Below, piece after piece: positions 25,285-33,495 of a DNA stretch of 38,475 nucleotides (the first letter of the stretch is position 1; each line of letters opens with the position of its first letter). The DNA comes from Pseudomonadota bacterium. Lineage in GTDB: Bacteria; Pseudomonadota; Gammaproteobacteria; Xanthomonadales; Rhodanobacteraceae. The translations under genes were made by a program, and so were the position numbers. The notes under the pieces are model-generated. The model saw nothing but the letters and a program-made list of their open reading frames with translations, had not been told where the DNA came from and ran no database searches. The DNA is taken from NCBI GenBank assembly GCA_023430685.1, contig JAEYZH010000074.1, forward strand, positions 1-38,475, read 5' to 3'.

Positions 25285-27078
25285 TCAGCGGACGCGCGGC
25301 ATCGGCGCATCCGGCGGTGGGCGCAGGCGGCAGGTCGGGTGGCGCGGATCATCGCCGCAGCCGGCGCCCGGCCGGGGCGGCGGCTCGCCGGTCGTGAGTT
25401 CGACCACGTAACCCGTGCCCGATCCGCTGACGTCGAGGCGCCATCCGCCCAGATAGGTTTCCTCGTCGCTGCCGTTGCGGCTGGTCCAGTCGATGACCTC
25501 GAGTTGCGCGCCCGCGGGCTCGATGACCTCGATGCGCAGCGCGCCGGCCTGCGCACGCTGGCCATCGACGATCGGTCGTTGCGGCGTGTTGACCTGGAAC
25601 ACCGCGCGCGTGCCGGGTCCGAGTTGGAAGCGGTCTTCGACGCGCAGGCGGCCCGCTGCGAAATCGAGCGTGCGGCGCCAGTGCTGCACGGCTGCTGCGC
25701 CGGCGTAGGCAGGAGTGAGGTCGGCTTCGGCGTGCACGTCGCCGCCGTCGCCAACGACGACGTCGAGTACGGACCTCGTGCCTTCGCGTTGCGGCACGAG
25801 TGCGCCGGACTGCTCGAAGCGCACGAGGTTGTGGCCGTCGGTCTGCTGGCGGATCCCGCTGCGCGTCCAGATGTTCTCGGTCACGGCGAGCCACTCGCCG
25901 CGGTACAGCGTGAACGCGCCCTGGTCCTGGTGCGCATGGCTCTGCAGATAGGGGCCCGCCGAGAACTGCAGCCAGGTCGCGTCGATTCCCCAATCCGTGC
26001 GCGCGAACAGCTGCCCGGTACCGGGTGCGTGGTGGATCAGCGAGGCCGGCGGCGTCCCGCCGTCGCCGGCATCGAGCAGGTCTTCGCGCAGGTTGAATCC
26101 GCTCTGCATCGACTGCGTGGTGATCGCATGCAGCCACCACGACGCGGCGCTGCGTGCGGCGTCGTCGTGCGCGAGCGCGCGCGCCTGCAGCATCAGCGCG
26201 CGATGGTAGTCGTACAACACGGGCTCCGAGACGCGTGCCTGGTCGCCGATCGCGGCGGTGCGGTCGCGCGTCGGCACCGTCGCATGGATCCACCAGTCGA
26301 TGCTGTCGACGAGATGCGTGTTCGCATTCGCGAGCTCCGGGTGGCCCGGACGCGCATCGCGCCAGACGCGGTACAGCTCGAACAGCTTGCGGTGCGAAAG
26401 TCCGTAGGCCGTGCCTTCCTGGCTGCCGCCCCCCGTGATGGCGCCGACGGTCGCGGCGACCGCTGGCCACTTCTCGTCCTCGAGCAGCTGCAGCCAGGCG
26501 GCATCGTCGGCCGCGAGCGCCCAGTACATCGTCGCTTCGATGAAGCTGTAGTGGTAGTTGTTGGCCGGGTCGTCGGTGCCCCAGCCTGACCACGGTTGCG
26601 GCGTGCCGTTCCAGTGCGCCTGTTCGGGATTCCAGATGTTCCAGACGGCCTGCGAGGCGTAGCGGTGCCAGCGCTCGCGCTGCGATGGCGTGACCTCGTG
26701 CGCGCACCAGTCGAGCACGAGCGCGACGTCGCGGATCATCGGGCCGGCCTGCAGGTAGGAATCGGCGGCGACCTCGGGGCGCTCGCCGGCCGCGATCGCG
26801 CGTTCGGCGTCGGCGACCTGGCGTTCGGCCCATTCGACCGCGAGCGTCGCGTAGGCCGGTTCGCCGCTCAGGCGCCAGGCGTAGGCCGCATCGGTCGCGG
26901 AGAAGCTGTAACCGGCTTCACCGGCGAGTGCGGCATCGACCCACGCGATGAAGCGCCGGTACGGTTCGGATTGCCGGTCTACATAGGCGAGGTCGATCAC
27001 GATCGCGGCGCGGGCAGGCGAGGCCGGCGTGAACGACGCAAGCAGCGTCGCGATCGCGAGCAGCGGAAAGCGCGACAT
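25285..27078 (-). CDS. Secreted heparinase II/III-like protein
   Basis: 597 residues. A signal peptide (MSRFPLLAIATLLASFTPAS, then PARA) leads into an alpha-helical toroid region (about 50-330, with NNYHYSFIEATMYWAL and SYLQAGPMIRDVALVLDW). A beta-sandwich part follows (about 340-560), with FARTDWGIDATWLQFSAGPY and SHAHQDQGAFTLYRGEWLAVTEN. This order and the SHAHQDQGAF block match heparinase II/III and alginate-lyase-like enzymes, in which Tyr and His act in lyase chemistry. The C-terminal tail is Pro/Arg-rich and contains two Cys. GAGGA lies 9 nt before ATG 27078. No transporter or other polysaccharide-utilisation gene is adjacent, so the substrate is unknown. Confidence 0.78.
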   Translation of the reverse strand: MSRFPLLAIATLLASFTPASPARAAIVIDLAYVDRQSEPYRRFIAWVDAALAGEAGYSFSATDAAYAWRLSGEPAYATLAVEWAERQVADAERAIAAGERPEVAADSYLQAGPMIRDVALVLDWCAHEVTPSQRERWHRYASQAVWNIWNPEQAHWNGTPQPWSGWGTDDPANNYHYSFIEATMYWALAADDAAWLQLLEDEKWPAVAATVGAITGGGSQEGTAYGLSHRKLFELYRVWRDARPGHPELANANTHLVDSIDWWIHATVPTRDRTAAIGDQARVSEPVLYDYHRALMLQARALAHDDAARSAASWWLHAITTQSMQSGFNLREDLLDAGDGGTPPASLIHHAPGTGQLFARTDWGIDATWLQFSAGPYLQSHAHQDQGAFTLYRGEWLAVTENIWTRSGIRQQTDGHNLVRFEQSGALVPQREGTRSVLDVVVGDGGDVHAEADLTPAYAGAAAVQHWRRTLDFAAGRLRVEDRFQLGPGTRAVFQVNTPQRPIVDGQRAQAGALRIEVIEPAGAQLEVIDWTSRNGSDEETYLGGWRLDVSGSGTGYVVELTTGEPPPRPGAGCGDDPRHPTCRLRPPPDAPMPRVR

Positions 27079-27143
27079 CGGCTGGGTCCTCGGCGTCGAC
27101 TGCGGCATGCTACGCCCAAAGGGCATGCCGCGCGCGGTCGCGC

Positions 27144-27899
27144 TCAGTCGACGTAGCCGACCACCATCACGCGCTTGCCATGCAGCAATTGCTCGTACGC
27201 ATCCGCTGGCGGCGGCAACACCTCGACCCGCGCGAAGCCGACCTTGCGCATGATCCACAGCAGTGCCTCGACGCTCGGGACAAGGCAGATCCCGGTGGTG
27301 CTGGCTTCGGGTCCGTGGGTATCGTCGGTTTCGTCGATGATGCCGAACGAGCCCTTGAGCGGGCGCACGAAGCGGTAGCTGCCGTAGTCGACCATGCCGC
27401 TGAGACCCGGCACGACCTGGGTCTCGACGACGCAGGCATTGCGCGAGAGCGCGCGCGCCTGGCGCAGCGCGCCGACCGGGTTCTCGAGGTGGTAGATCAG
27501 GCCGAGCATCAGCACGAGGTCGAAGCGCCCGGTGCGCGCTGCATCCAGCGCGTGCACGTCCGACTGCTCGACGCGCAGCGTCGCAAGCTGCAGCGCATCG
27601 CGGATCAGCGTGGTGTCGGCGACGTGTTCGGCACGCGCGTCGACAGCGAGCACGTCGTCGGCATTCCAGCCCGCGAGCTTGGTCGCGAACCAGCCCTGGT
27701 GGCAGGCGATGTCGATCGCGGTGCGACCGGCCAGCGTGCCGCCGAAATGCGCATCGATGACCTGCTGCAGCATCGCAAGGCGCGTCTCATGGATCGAATC
27801 GAGCGCGCCGTCGTCGTAGGTCGACGTGACCTTTCCGCTCGGCAGGGTGAAGCGGTAGAACCAGGTCTTGTCGAGGATGCGTTGTTCGTTGGCGCTCAT
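27144..27899 (-). CDS. SAM-dependent methyltransferase, CmoB/DUF1698-like fold
   Basis: 251 residues. Motif I is AIDIACHQGWFATKLAGW, with the acidic motif II in VLAVDARAEHV and FDLVLMLGLIYHLENPVGAL as motif IV. The GLIYHLENP segment resembles CmoB/DUF1698 methyltransferases. The N-terminal ILDKTWFYRFTLPSGKVTSTYDDG is distinctive. The CmoB-specific partner CmoA is not nearby and the protein is shorter than CmoB (about 320), so a tRNA role should not be assumed; small-molecule or glycan methylation is equally possible. ATG 27899 gives the best family-like start; the upstream extension to 27920 is Arg/Pro-rich. Confidence 0.75.
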   Translation of the reverse strand: MSANEQRILDKTWFYRFTLPSGKVTSTYDDGALDSIHETRLAMLQQVIDAHFGGTLAGRTAIDIACHQGWFATKLAGWNADDVLAVDARAEHVADTTLIRDALQLATLRVEQSDVHALDAARTGRFDLVLMLGLIYHLENPVGALRQARALSRNACVVETQVVPGLSGMVDYGSYRFVRPLKGSFGIIDETDDTHGPEASTTGICLVPSVEALLWIMRKVGFARVEVLPPPADAYEQLLHGKRVMVVGYVD

Positions 27900-27959
27900 G
27901 CGTCGCGGCCCGGCAGGCAAACCGCGATTCTAGCCGAGCGCCCCGGCCACGGACGACCG

Positions 27960-28745
27960 TCAGCGCGCGGGCTGCAGGCGCGCGCTGCGCGGCGCGAGCC
28001 CGAGCGCCTTGCGGTAGCGCGCATAGAGCACCTCGACCTTGGCCACGTACTCGCGCGTTTCGGGCCAGGGTGGCACGCCGCCGTGCTGCGTGACCGCACC
28101 GATGCCCGCGTTGTAGGCGGCCGCCACCAGCTGTAGGTCGCCGCCGACCTGCGATTCGAGCCAGGCCAGGTGGCGCGCGCCGGCCATGATCGATTGCGCG
28201 GCATCGAACGGGTCCGCGACCCCGAGTTCGCGCGCGACATCGGGCATCAGTTGCATCACCCCCATCGCGCCCTTCTCGGACACCGCCTTCGGATCGTAGG
28301 CGCTCTCGGCGTGCGCGATCGCGCGCAGCCAGGCTTCGTCGACCCTGGTACGGCGCGCGGCGGCCTTGAATTCGCGCCTGAACGCGGAGGTCCGCGCGGC
28401 GCCGATGCGGCCGAGCCCGGCGTGCGCGGGCGAACCCGGCGGCGTCTTCACCGCGAACGCGAGCACCGGCGTCGAGCCCGGCAACTTGCGCGTGCTGTAG
28501 ACCGTGCGGCCATCCTGCTCGCGCTGGTAGAGCGTGCCCTCGAACTCGCCGAGTGACCCCCAGAGGTTCGGCAGCGCCGCGGCGCCGTCGTCGAGCTCCT
28601 TCGCGGTGCAGGTCGACCCGGGTTCCGGCGCGGTCGCGAGACTCACCGTGCCATCGCGCAGGCAACGCCACACCGTGCGCGCCTGCACCTCGTGCGCCGC
28701 CAGCAGCAGCACCATCGCGATCGCCAGCCAGCCAATCCCGCGCAT
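27960..28745 (-). CDS. Lytic murein transglycosylase (SLT family) with N-terminal DUF4124-like domain
   Basis: 261 residues. A signal peptide (MRGIGWLAIAMVLLLAAHEV, then QA) is followed by a small domain WRCLRDGTVSLATAPEPGSTC (two Cys), like DUF4124. An SLT goose-lysozyme-type domain follows: catalytic Glu147 in AHAESAYDP, then GAMGVMQLMPDVARELGV and AAYNAGIGAV. The C-terminal REYVAKVEVLYARYRKAL completes the domain. It cleaves MurNAc-GlcNAc bonds in the periplasm. Two adjacent ATGs exist (28748, 28745); GGAG spacing favours 28745. Confidence 0.9.
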   Translation of the reverse strand: MRGIGWLAIAMVLLLAAHEVQARTVWRCLRDGTVSLATAPEPGSTCTAKELDDGAAALPNLWGSLGEFEGTLYQREQDGRTVYSTRKLPGSTPVLAFAVKTPPGSPAHAGLGRIGAARTSAFRREFKAAARRTRVDEAWLRAIAHAESAYDPKAVSEKGAMGVMQLMPDVARELGVADPFDAAQSIMAGARHLAWLESQVGGDLQLVAAAYNAGIGAVTQHGGVPPWPETREYVAKVEVLYARYRKALGLAPRSARLQPAR

Positions 28746-28903
28746 CATCCACTCCAGCGCCCGTGCACCCGCCACGTGGGCACGCGGCGTGAAACGGCCA
28801 GCACGCGGAGAACACGAACGGAAGCCGAGCCGAAACAAGTGGAATTCAAGATGCGGCCTCCGTGTTTCCGATGTGCTCCGTGGTCCGGTCCGTGTCTCTG
28901 CCT

Positions 28904-28931
28904 GGCCCTCAGCCCTCAGCCCTCAGCCCTC
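28904..28931. repeat. Four tandem heptamers spanning the RND pump stop codon
   Basis: On the minus strand the heptamer GAGGGCY is repeated four times (three GAGGGCT, one GAGGGCC). The stop TGA of the RND gene (28918-28916) lies within the run. Gain or loss of a unit would change the reading frame of the last residues, though each unit supplies a new TGA in one frame. Confidence 0.8.
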
Positions 28932-31900
28932 GTCCCTTTCTCGCCATCCAGCTTGTCGCCGAGCAGTCGCCGGACCACCACGTAGAACACGGGGATCAGC
29001 AGCAACCCGAGGAAGGTCGCGAACAGCATGCCGCCGATCACGCCGGTACCGATCGCATGGCGCGCGTTGGCGCCTGCACCGGTCGAGATCGCAAGCGGGA
29101 ACACGCCCATGATGAAGGCGAACGAGGTCATCAGGATCGGCCGCAAGCGCAGCCGCGCCGCGTCGACGACCGCTTCGCGCAGGCTGCGCCCGGCCTTCTG
29201 CTCGGCCACCGCGAACTCGACGATCAGGATCGCGTTCTTGGCCGCGAGCCCGATGATCGTGATCAGGCCGATCTTGAAGTAGATGTCGTTCGGAAGCCCG
29301 CGTGCGAGCGAGGCGACCACCGCGCCGAGGATGCCCAGCGGCACGACCAGCAGCACGGCGGCCGGGATCGACCAGCTTTCGTAGAGCGCTGCGAGGCAGA
29401 GGAACACGACCACGATCGAGAGCACGAGCAGCAGCGTCGCCGCATTGCCGGAGAGGATTTCCTGGTAGGACTGCCCGGTCCAGTCGGTGCCGAAGCCTTC
29501 GGGCAGGTCCTCGCGCACGATGCGTTCGATCGACGCCATCGCCTCGCCCGAACTGTGCCCGGGCGCCTGCGAACCGACGATCTGGATCGCCGAGTAGCCG
29601 TTGTAGCGCGTCAACGAAGGCGGGCCCGTGAACCAGTCGGGCTTGACCACGTTCGCGATCGGGATCATCTGCGGCGTCCCGTCCGGCAGCAGCGTCGCCG
29701 ACGGCGTGTAGATGTGCTGGAGCGCGTCGAGGCCCATGCGGAACCGCGACTCGGCCTGCATCGTGACGCGCTTGATGCGGCCGCCCGAGATGAAGTCGTT
29801 GACGTAGACCGGCGCGAACATCAGCTGCACCGCGCTGTAGATGTCGCTGATCGACACGCCCATCGACTGCGCCTGCACGCGATCGACCTCGAGCCGGAGC
29901 TGCGCCGAATCGGCCAGCGTGTTCGGGCGCACGCCGGTCAGTGCGGGATCCTTCGATGCGGCCGCGAGCAGCGCATCGCGCGCGCCCGCGAGCGCGCCGC
30001 GCCCGGCGCCGGACCGGTCCTGCAGGTACATGTCGAAACCGCCGAACTGGCTGAGGCCGCTCACGGTCGGCAGGTTGACCACGAAGATCTGCGCATCGCG
30101 CAGTGCCTGCAGCGACTTGTTCGATCGCTGGATGAACTCCATCGCGGTGCCGTCGCGCTGGTCCCAGGGTTTCAGGCGGATGAAGGCCATGCCGACGTTC
30201 TCGCCCTGGCCGACGAAGCTGAAGCCGGCGACCGCCATCATCGAGTCGAACGCGGGGTCGTCGTCGAGCGTGGCGCGCACGTCGCCCATGACGACCTTGG
30301 TGCGTTGCAGGGTCGCGCCGGACGGCAACTGCACGATCGCGAGCGCGTAGCCCTGGTCTTCCTCGGGCAGGAAGCTGCCCGGCATGCGCGTGAACAGGAA
30401 ACCCGCGAGCACCACCACCGCGATGAACGCGACCATCCAGCGCGGCGCATGCCGGATCGCGCTGCCGACGTGCCCGACGTAGGTCTTGCTGACGCGGTCG
30501 AACGCGCGATTGAACCAGCGGAACAGGACATTGTGCGTGTCGTGGCCGGTGGGCTTGAGCATCGTCGCGCAGAGCGCGGGCGTGAAACCGAGCGCGAGGA
30601 AGGCCGAGAAGCCCATCGCCACCGCGATCGTGATCGCGAACTGCTTGTAGATCGCGCCCGCGGTGCCGCCCTGCAGCGCGCTCGGAATGAACACCGCCGC
30701 GAGCACCACGGTGATCGCGACCACCGCGCCGCTGATCTGGCCCATCGCCTTGCGCGTCGCTTCCTTCGGCGACAGTCCTTCCTCGGACATGATGCGCTCG
30801 ACGTTCTCGATGACGACGATCGCATCGTCGACGACGATGCCGATCGCGAGCACCATGCCGAACAGCGTGAGCTGGTTGATCGTGAAGCCGATCGCGAGCA
30901 TGCCGACGAAGGTGCCGAGCAGCGCGACCGGGATCACGAGGGTCGGGATCAGCGTCGCGCGGAAGTTCTGCAGGAACACCAGCATCACGAGGAACACCAG
31001 CACCACCGCTTCGGCGAGGGTCTTGGCGACCTCCTGGATCGAAACCTTGACGAACGTGGTCGAGTCGAACGGCGAAAACCAGCTCACGCCTTCGGGGAAG
31101 CTCGGTGCGATCTCGTCCATGCGTGCGCGCACGAGTTCGGCCACGTTGAGCGCGTTGGCACCGGGCAGCAGCTGGATCGCGAACGCGCCGGTCGGCATGC
31201 CGTTGAACTGGGTGTCGAAGCCGTAGGACTGCGCGCCGAGCGAGACCCGGGCGACGTCGCGCAGGCGCACGGTCGTGCCATCGCGGTCGGCGCGCAGGAT
31301 GATGTCCTCGAACTGTTCGGGTGAGCTGAAGCGACCCTCGGCCGACACCGTCGCGGTGAATCCCTGGCCAGGTTGTGCAGGCTCGCCGCCGATCGTGCCG
31401 GCCGCGAACTGCACGTTCTGCGAACGCACCGCGGCGAGCACCTGGCTCGCCGACAGGCCGTAGCCGTGCAGCTTGTCGGGATCGAGCCAGATGTTCATCG
31501 CGTACTCGGACCCGAACTGCTGGGTCGAGCCGACGCCCGGGATGCGCGAGATCTGTTCGAGCACGCGCGAGCCGACGAGGTCGTTGAGCGCGGCGCGATC
31601 GATCGCGGGATTCTCCGAGCGCAACGCGACGACCATCAGGAACCCCGCGTTCGCCTTCGCGACCACCACGCCCTGCTGCACGACTTCGGTGGGCAGGCGC
31701 GGCGTCGCCAGCGCGACCTTGTTCTGCACCTGCACCTGCGCGATGTCGGCGTCGGTGCCGGTTTCGAACGTCAGCGTGATCGAGGAGCGGCCGCTCGAAC
31801 TCGAGCTCGAGCTGAAGTAGAGCAGGTGGTCGATGCCGGTCAGCTGCTGTTCGATGACCTGGGTGACCGCCTTCTCGGTGGTGTCCGCGCTCGCGCCCGG

Positions 31901-32047
31901 GTAGCTCGCGCCGATCGTCACCTGCGGCGGCACCACGCTCGGATACGACTCGACGCCGAGGTTGAAGATCGCGATCACGCCCGACAGCGTGATCAGGATC
32001 GCGATCACCCAGGCGAAGATCGGGTGGTCGATGAAGAAACGGGACAT
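28916..32047 (-). CDS. RND multidrug efflux pump inner-membrane subunit (HAE-1, AcrB/MexB type)
   Basis: A 1043-residue proton-driven exporter. It begins MSRFFIDHPIFAWVIAILI and has the twelve-helix, two-porter-loop layout. The proton relay is intact: Asp407 and Asp408 (GIVVDDAIVVIENVERIM) and Lys937 (GLAAKNAILIVEF), matching AcrB Asp407/Asp408/Lys940. Other marks are LPEEDQGYALAIVQLP and the GxxxNDIYFKIGLITIIGL helix. The porter region holds FSSSSSSSGRSSITLTFE, a longer Ser run than in AcrB or MexB. It starts 9 bp after the adaptor stop with GGAG before the ATG. No outer-membrane channel gene follows, so it must borrow one encoded elsewhere. Confidence 0.96.
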   Translation of the reverse strand: MSRFFIDHPIFAWVIAILITLSGVIAIFNLGVESYPSVVPPQVTIGASYPGASADTTEKAVTQVIEQQLTGIDHLLYFSSSSSSSGRSSITLTFETGTDADIAQVQVQNKVALATPRLPTEVVQQGVVVAKANAGFLMVVALRSENPAIDRAALNDLVGSRVLEQISRIPGVGSTQQFGSEYAMNIWLDPDKLHGYGLSASQVLAAVRSQNVQFAAGTIGGEPAQPGQGFTATVSAEGRFSSPEQFEDIILRADRDGTTVRLRDVARVSLGAQSYGFDTQFNGMPTGAFAIQLLPGANALNVAELVRARMDEIAPSFPEGVSWFSPFDSTTFVKVSIQEVAKTLAEAVVLVFLVMLVFLQNFRATLIPTLVIPVALLGTFVGMLAIGFTINQLTLFGMVLAIGIVVDDAIVVIENVERIMSEEGLSPKEATRKAMGQISGAVVAITVVLAAVFIPSALQGGTAGAIYKQFAITIAVAMGFSAFLALGFTPALCATMLKPTGHDTHNVLFRWFNRAFDRVSKTYVGHVGSAIRHAPRWMVAFIAVVVLAGFLFTRMPGSFLPEEDQGYALAIVQLPSGATLQRTKVVMGDVRATLDDDPAFDSMMAVAGFSFVGQGENVGMAFIRLKPWDQRDGTAMEFIQRSNKSLQALRDAQIFVVNLPTVSGLSQFGGFDMYLQDRSGAGRGALAGARDALLAAASKDPALTGVRPNTLADSAQLRLEVDRVQAQSMGVSISDIYSAVQLMFAPVYVNDFISGGRIKRVTMQAESRFRMGLDALQHIYTPSATLLPDGTPQMIPIANVVKPDWFTGPPSLTRYNGYSAIQIVGSQAPGHSSGEAMASIERIVREDLPEGFGTDWTGQSYQEILSGNAATLLLVLSIVVVFLCLAALYESWSIPAAVLLVVPLGILGAVVASLARGLPNDIYFKIGLITIIGLAAKNAILIVEFAVAEQKAGRSLREAVVDAARLRLRPILMTSFAFIMGVFPLAISTGAGANARHAIGTGVIGGMLFATFLGLLLIPVFYVVVRRLLGDKLDGEKGTRAEG

Positions 32048-32056
32048 GGGCGTCTC

Positions 32057-33241
32057 CTAGCGCGCGCCGGCCGGCGACGGGGCCGGTGGCGCGGGCGCGT
32101 CCGGCTGCCACGGCGCGGCCTTCGCGGGCTTGCCCGCCTGCACGCGCTGCACGCCCGACACCACGACCTGGTCCCCCGCGGCGAGGCCATCACTCACGAG
32201 CCAGTAACCGTCGCGCGATTCGTCTGCTTGGATGCCCTTGCGGGCGACGGTACCGTCGGCGCCGACGACATAGACGTACGGCCCTTCCGCATCGCGCAGC
32301 ACCGCGGCCTGCGGCACGCGGAACACGCCGTTCTGCTGGCCGAGCTCGGCCTCGATCGTGACGTACATGCCGGGCAGCAGCACGCGATCGGGATTCGGGA
32401 TCTGCGCGCGCAGCCGCACCGCGCCGGTGGCCGGATCGACGGCGGTATCCGAGAAATTCAGCACGCCCTTGTGCGCGTAGGCACTGCCGTCGGGGAGTTC
32501 GACCACGACTTCGGCCTGGCCGGCGCCCGCGAGCGTGGCCTGGCCGGCTTCGCGCGCGCGCCGCATCTTCGCGAGCTCGGCGACGCCGAGCGTGAAGTTC
32601 ACGTACAGCGGATCGACCTGGTCGATCGTCGTCAGCAGGGTCGCCTCGCCCTGGCCGACGAGCGCACCCTCGGTGACTTCCTGCTTGCCCGCGCGCCCGG
32701 AGATCGGCGCGCGCACGGTCGCGTAACCGAGGTTGATGCGCGCAGCCTGCACGTTCGCCTTCGCCTGCGCGAGCGCGGCGGACGCGCTGCGTTCGGCCGC
32801 TTCGGCGTTGTCGCGGTCGGCGCGCGAGACGAAACCCTTCGGTGCGAGTTCGCGCGCACGCTCGGCCGCGACGCGGCTGTTGGCGAACGTCGCCTGCGCC
32901 TGCGCCTGGCTCGCGTTCGCCGCATCCAGCGCGGCCTTCAACGGCGCGGGATCGATTTCGAACAGGATGTCGCCTTCGGCGACGTCGGAACCTTCCTCGT
33001 ACACGCGCTTCTGCAGGACGCCGGCGACGCGCGCACGCACGTCGGCCGAACGGAACGCGGACAGGCGACCGACGAGCGAACGTTGCAGCGGCACGCTTTC
33101 GGGCTGCACCGCGAGCACGCCGACTTCGGGTGGAGGCGGCGCGGGCGGTGCGTCCTGCGAGGGCGATTTGCCGCATGCTGCAACGAGGCCGGCGAGCAGA
33201 AAGGTGGCGAAGCGAGCGAAGGAGGGGGGCTTCATGGTCAT
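32057..33241 (-). CDS. RND efflux periplasmic adaptor lipoprotein (AcrA/MexA type)
   Basis: 394 residues. A signal peptide ends in a lipobox (LLAGLVAAC, Cys about residue 24), so it is a lipid-anchored periplasmic protein linking pump and outer-membrane channel. The order is classical: LVGRLSAFRSADVRARVAGVLQKRV (lipoyl half), an alpha-hairpin around residues 95-165 (ANASQAQAQATFANSRVAAERARE), YATVRAPISGRAGKQEV (second lipoyl half), a beta-barrel with VNFTLGVAELAKM and GMYVTIEAELG, and a membrane-proximal domain. It ends in a Pro/Ala-rich tail. ATG 33241 (MTMKPPSF) is favoured by AGGA 4 nt upstream; Met3 (33235) is possible. Confidence 0.93.
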   Translation of the reverse strand: MTMKPPSFARFATFLLAGLVAACGKSPSQDAPPAPPPPEVGVLAVQPESVPLQRSLVGRLSAFRSADVRARVAGVLQKRVYEEGSDVAEGDILFEIDPAPLKAALDAANASQAQAQATFANSRVAAERARELAPKGFVSRADRDNAEAAERSASAALAQAKANVQAARINLGYATVRAPISGRAGKQEVTEGALVGQGEATLLTTIDQVDPLYVNFTLGVAELAKMRRAREAGQATLAGAGQAEVVVELPDGSAYAHKGVLNFSDTAVDPATGAVRLRAQIPNPDRVLLPGMYVTIEAELGQQNGVFRVPQAAVLRDAEGPYVYVVGADGTVARKGIQADESRDGYWLVSDGLAAGDQVVVSGVQRVQAGKPAKAAPWQPDAPAPPAPSPAGAR

Positions 33242-33310
33242 CACGTCCTGTCTGCGATCGGCGGCGTCGCGCACGCGCAAGCCATCGATGCGGCATTGTC
33301 CGCCCGACGG

Positions 33311-33342
33311 CTGTACCGCACCCACTATACCGATGAGTACAG
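33311..33342 (-). promoter_or_regulatory. Candidate promoter/operator of the RND efflux operon
   Basis: CTGTAC (33311-33316) and GTACAG (33337-33342) form an inverted repeat with a 20-bp spacer. Within the spacer the minus strand reads TATAGT (33329-33324), a good -10 box; its -35 region is poor, as expected for an activated or regulated promoter. The leader to the adaptor ATG is about 75 nt. The rest of the 254-bp divergent region (33242-33495) shows only a weak + strand TATCCT (33453-33458) before the dehydrogenase. No local TetR- or LysR-type regulator gene is present. Confidence 0.4.
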
Positions 33343-33495
33343 GAATGAACCCCGGTCGAAAGTCATGCGCCGCGACGGTTCCGACGCGATCGCGCGAGCG
33401 CACGCACGCGATGCAGCAGGCGCGTTCGGTGGATTCCCCCGAGGGCGCGGCGTATCCTTGGCGGTCCCCATCAGCCCACGAATCCGGACCCATTC

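Noticed and set aside
27144..27899. Calling the methyltransferase CmoB
   Set aside because: It is too short, lacks the CmoA neighbour, and only the core motifs resemble CmoB.
31793..31820. Poly-Ser repeat in the RND pump as a contingency locus
   Set aside because: The codons alternate (AGC/TCG) so it is not a simple slippage tract, and AcrB/MexB have Ser-rich sequence at the same place.
28862..32111. Very long open frames antisense to, or overlapping out of frame with, the RND pump
   Set aside because: Typical GC-rich shadow frames; the AcrB-like frame contains all proton-relay residues.
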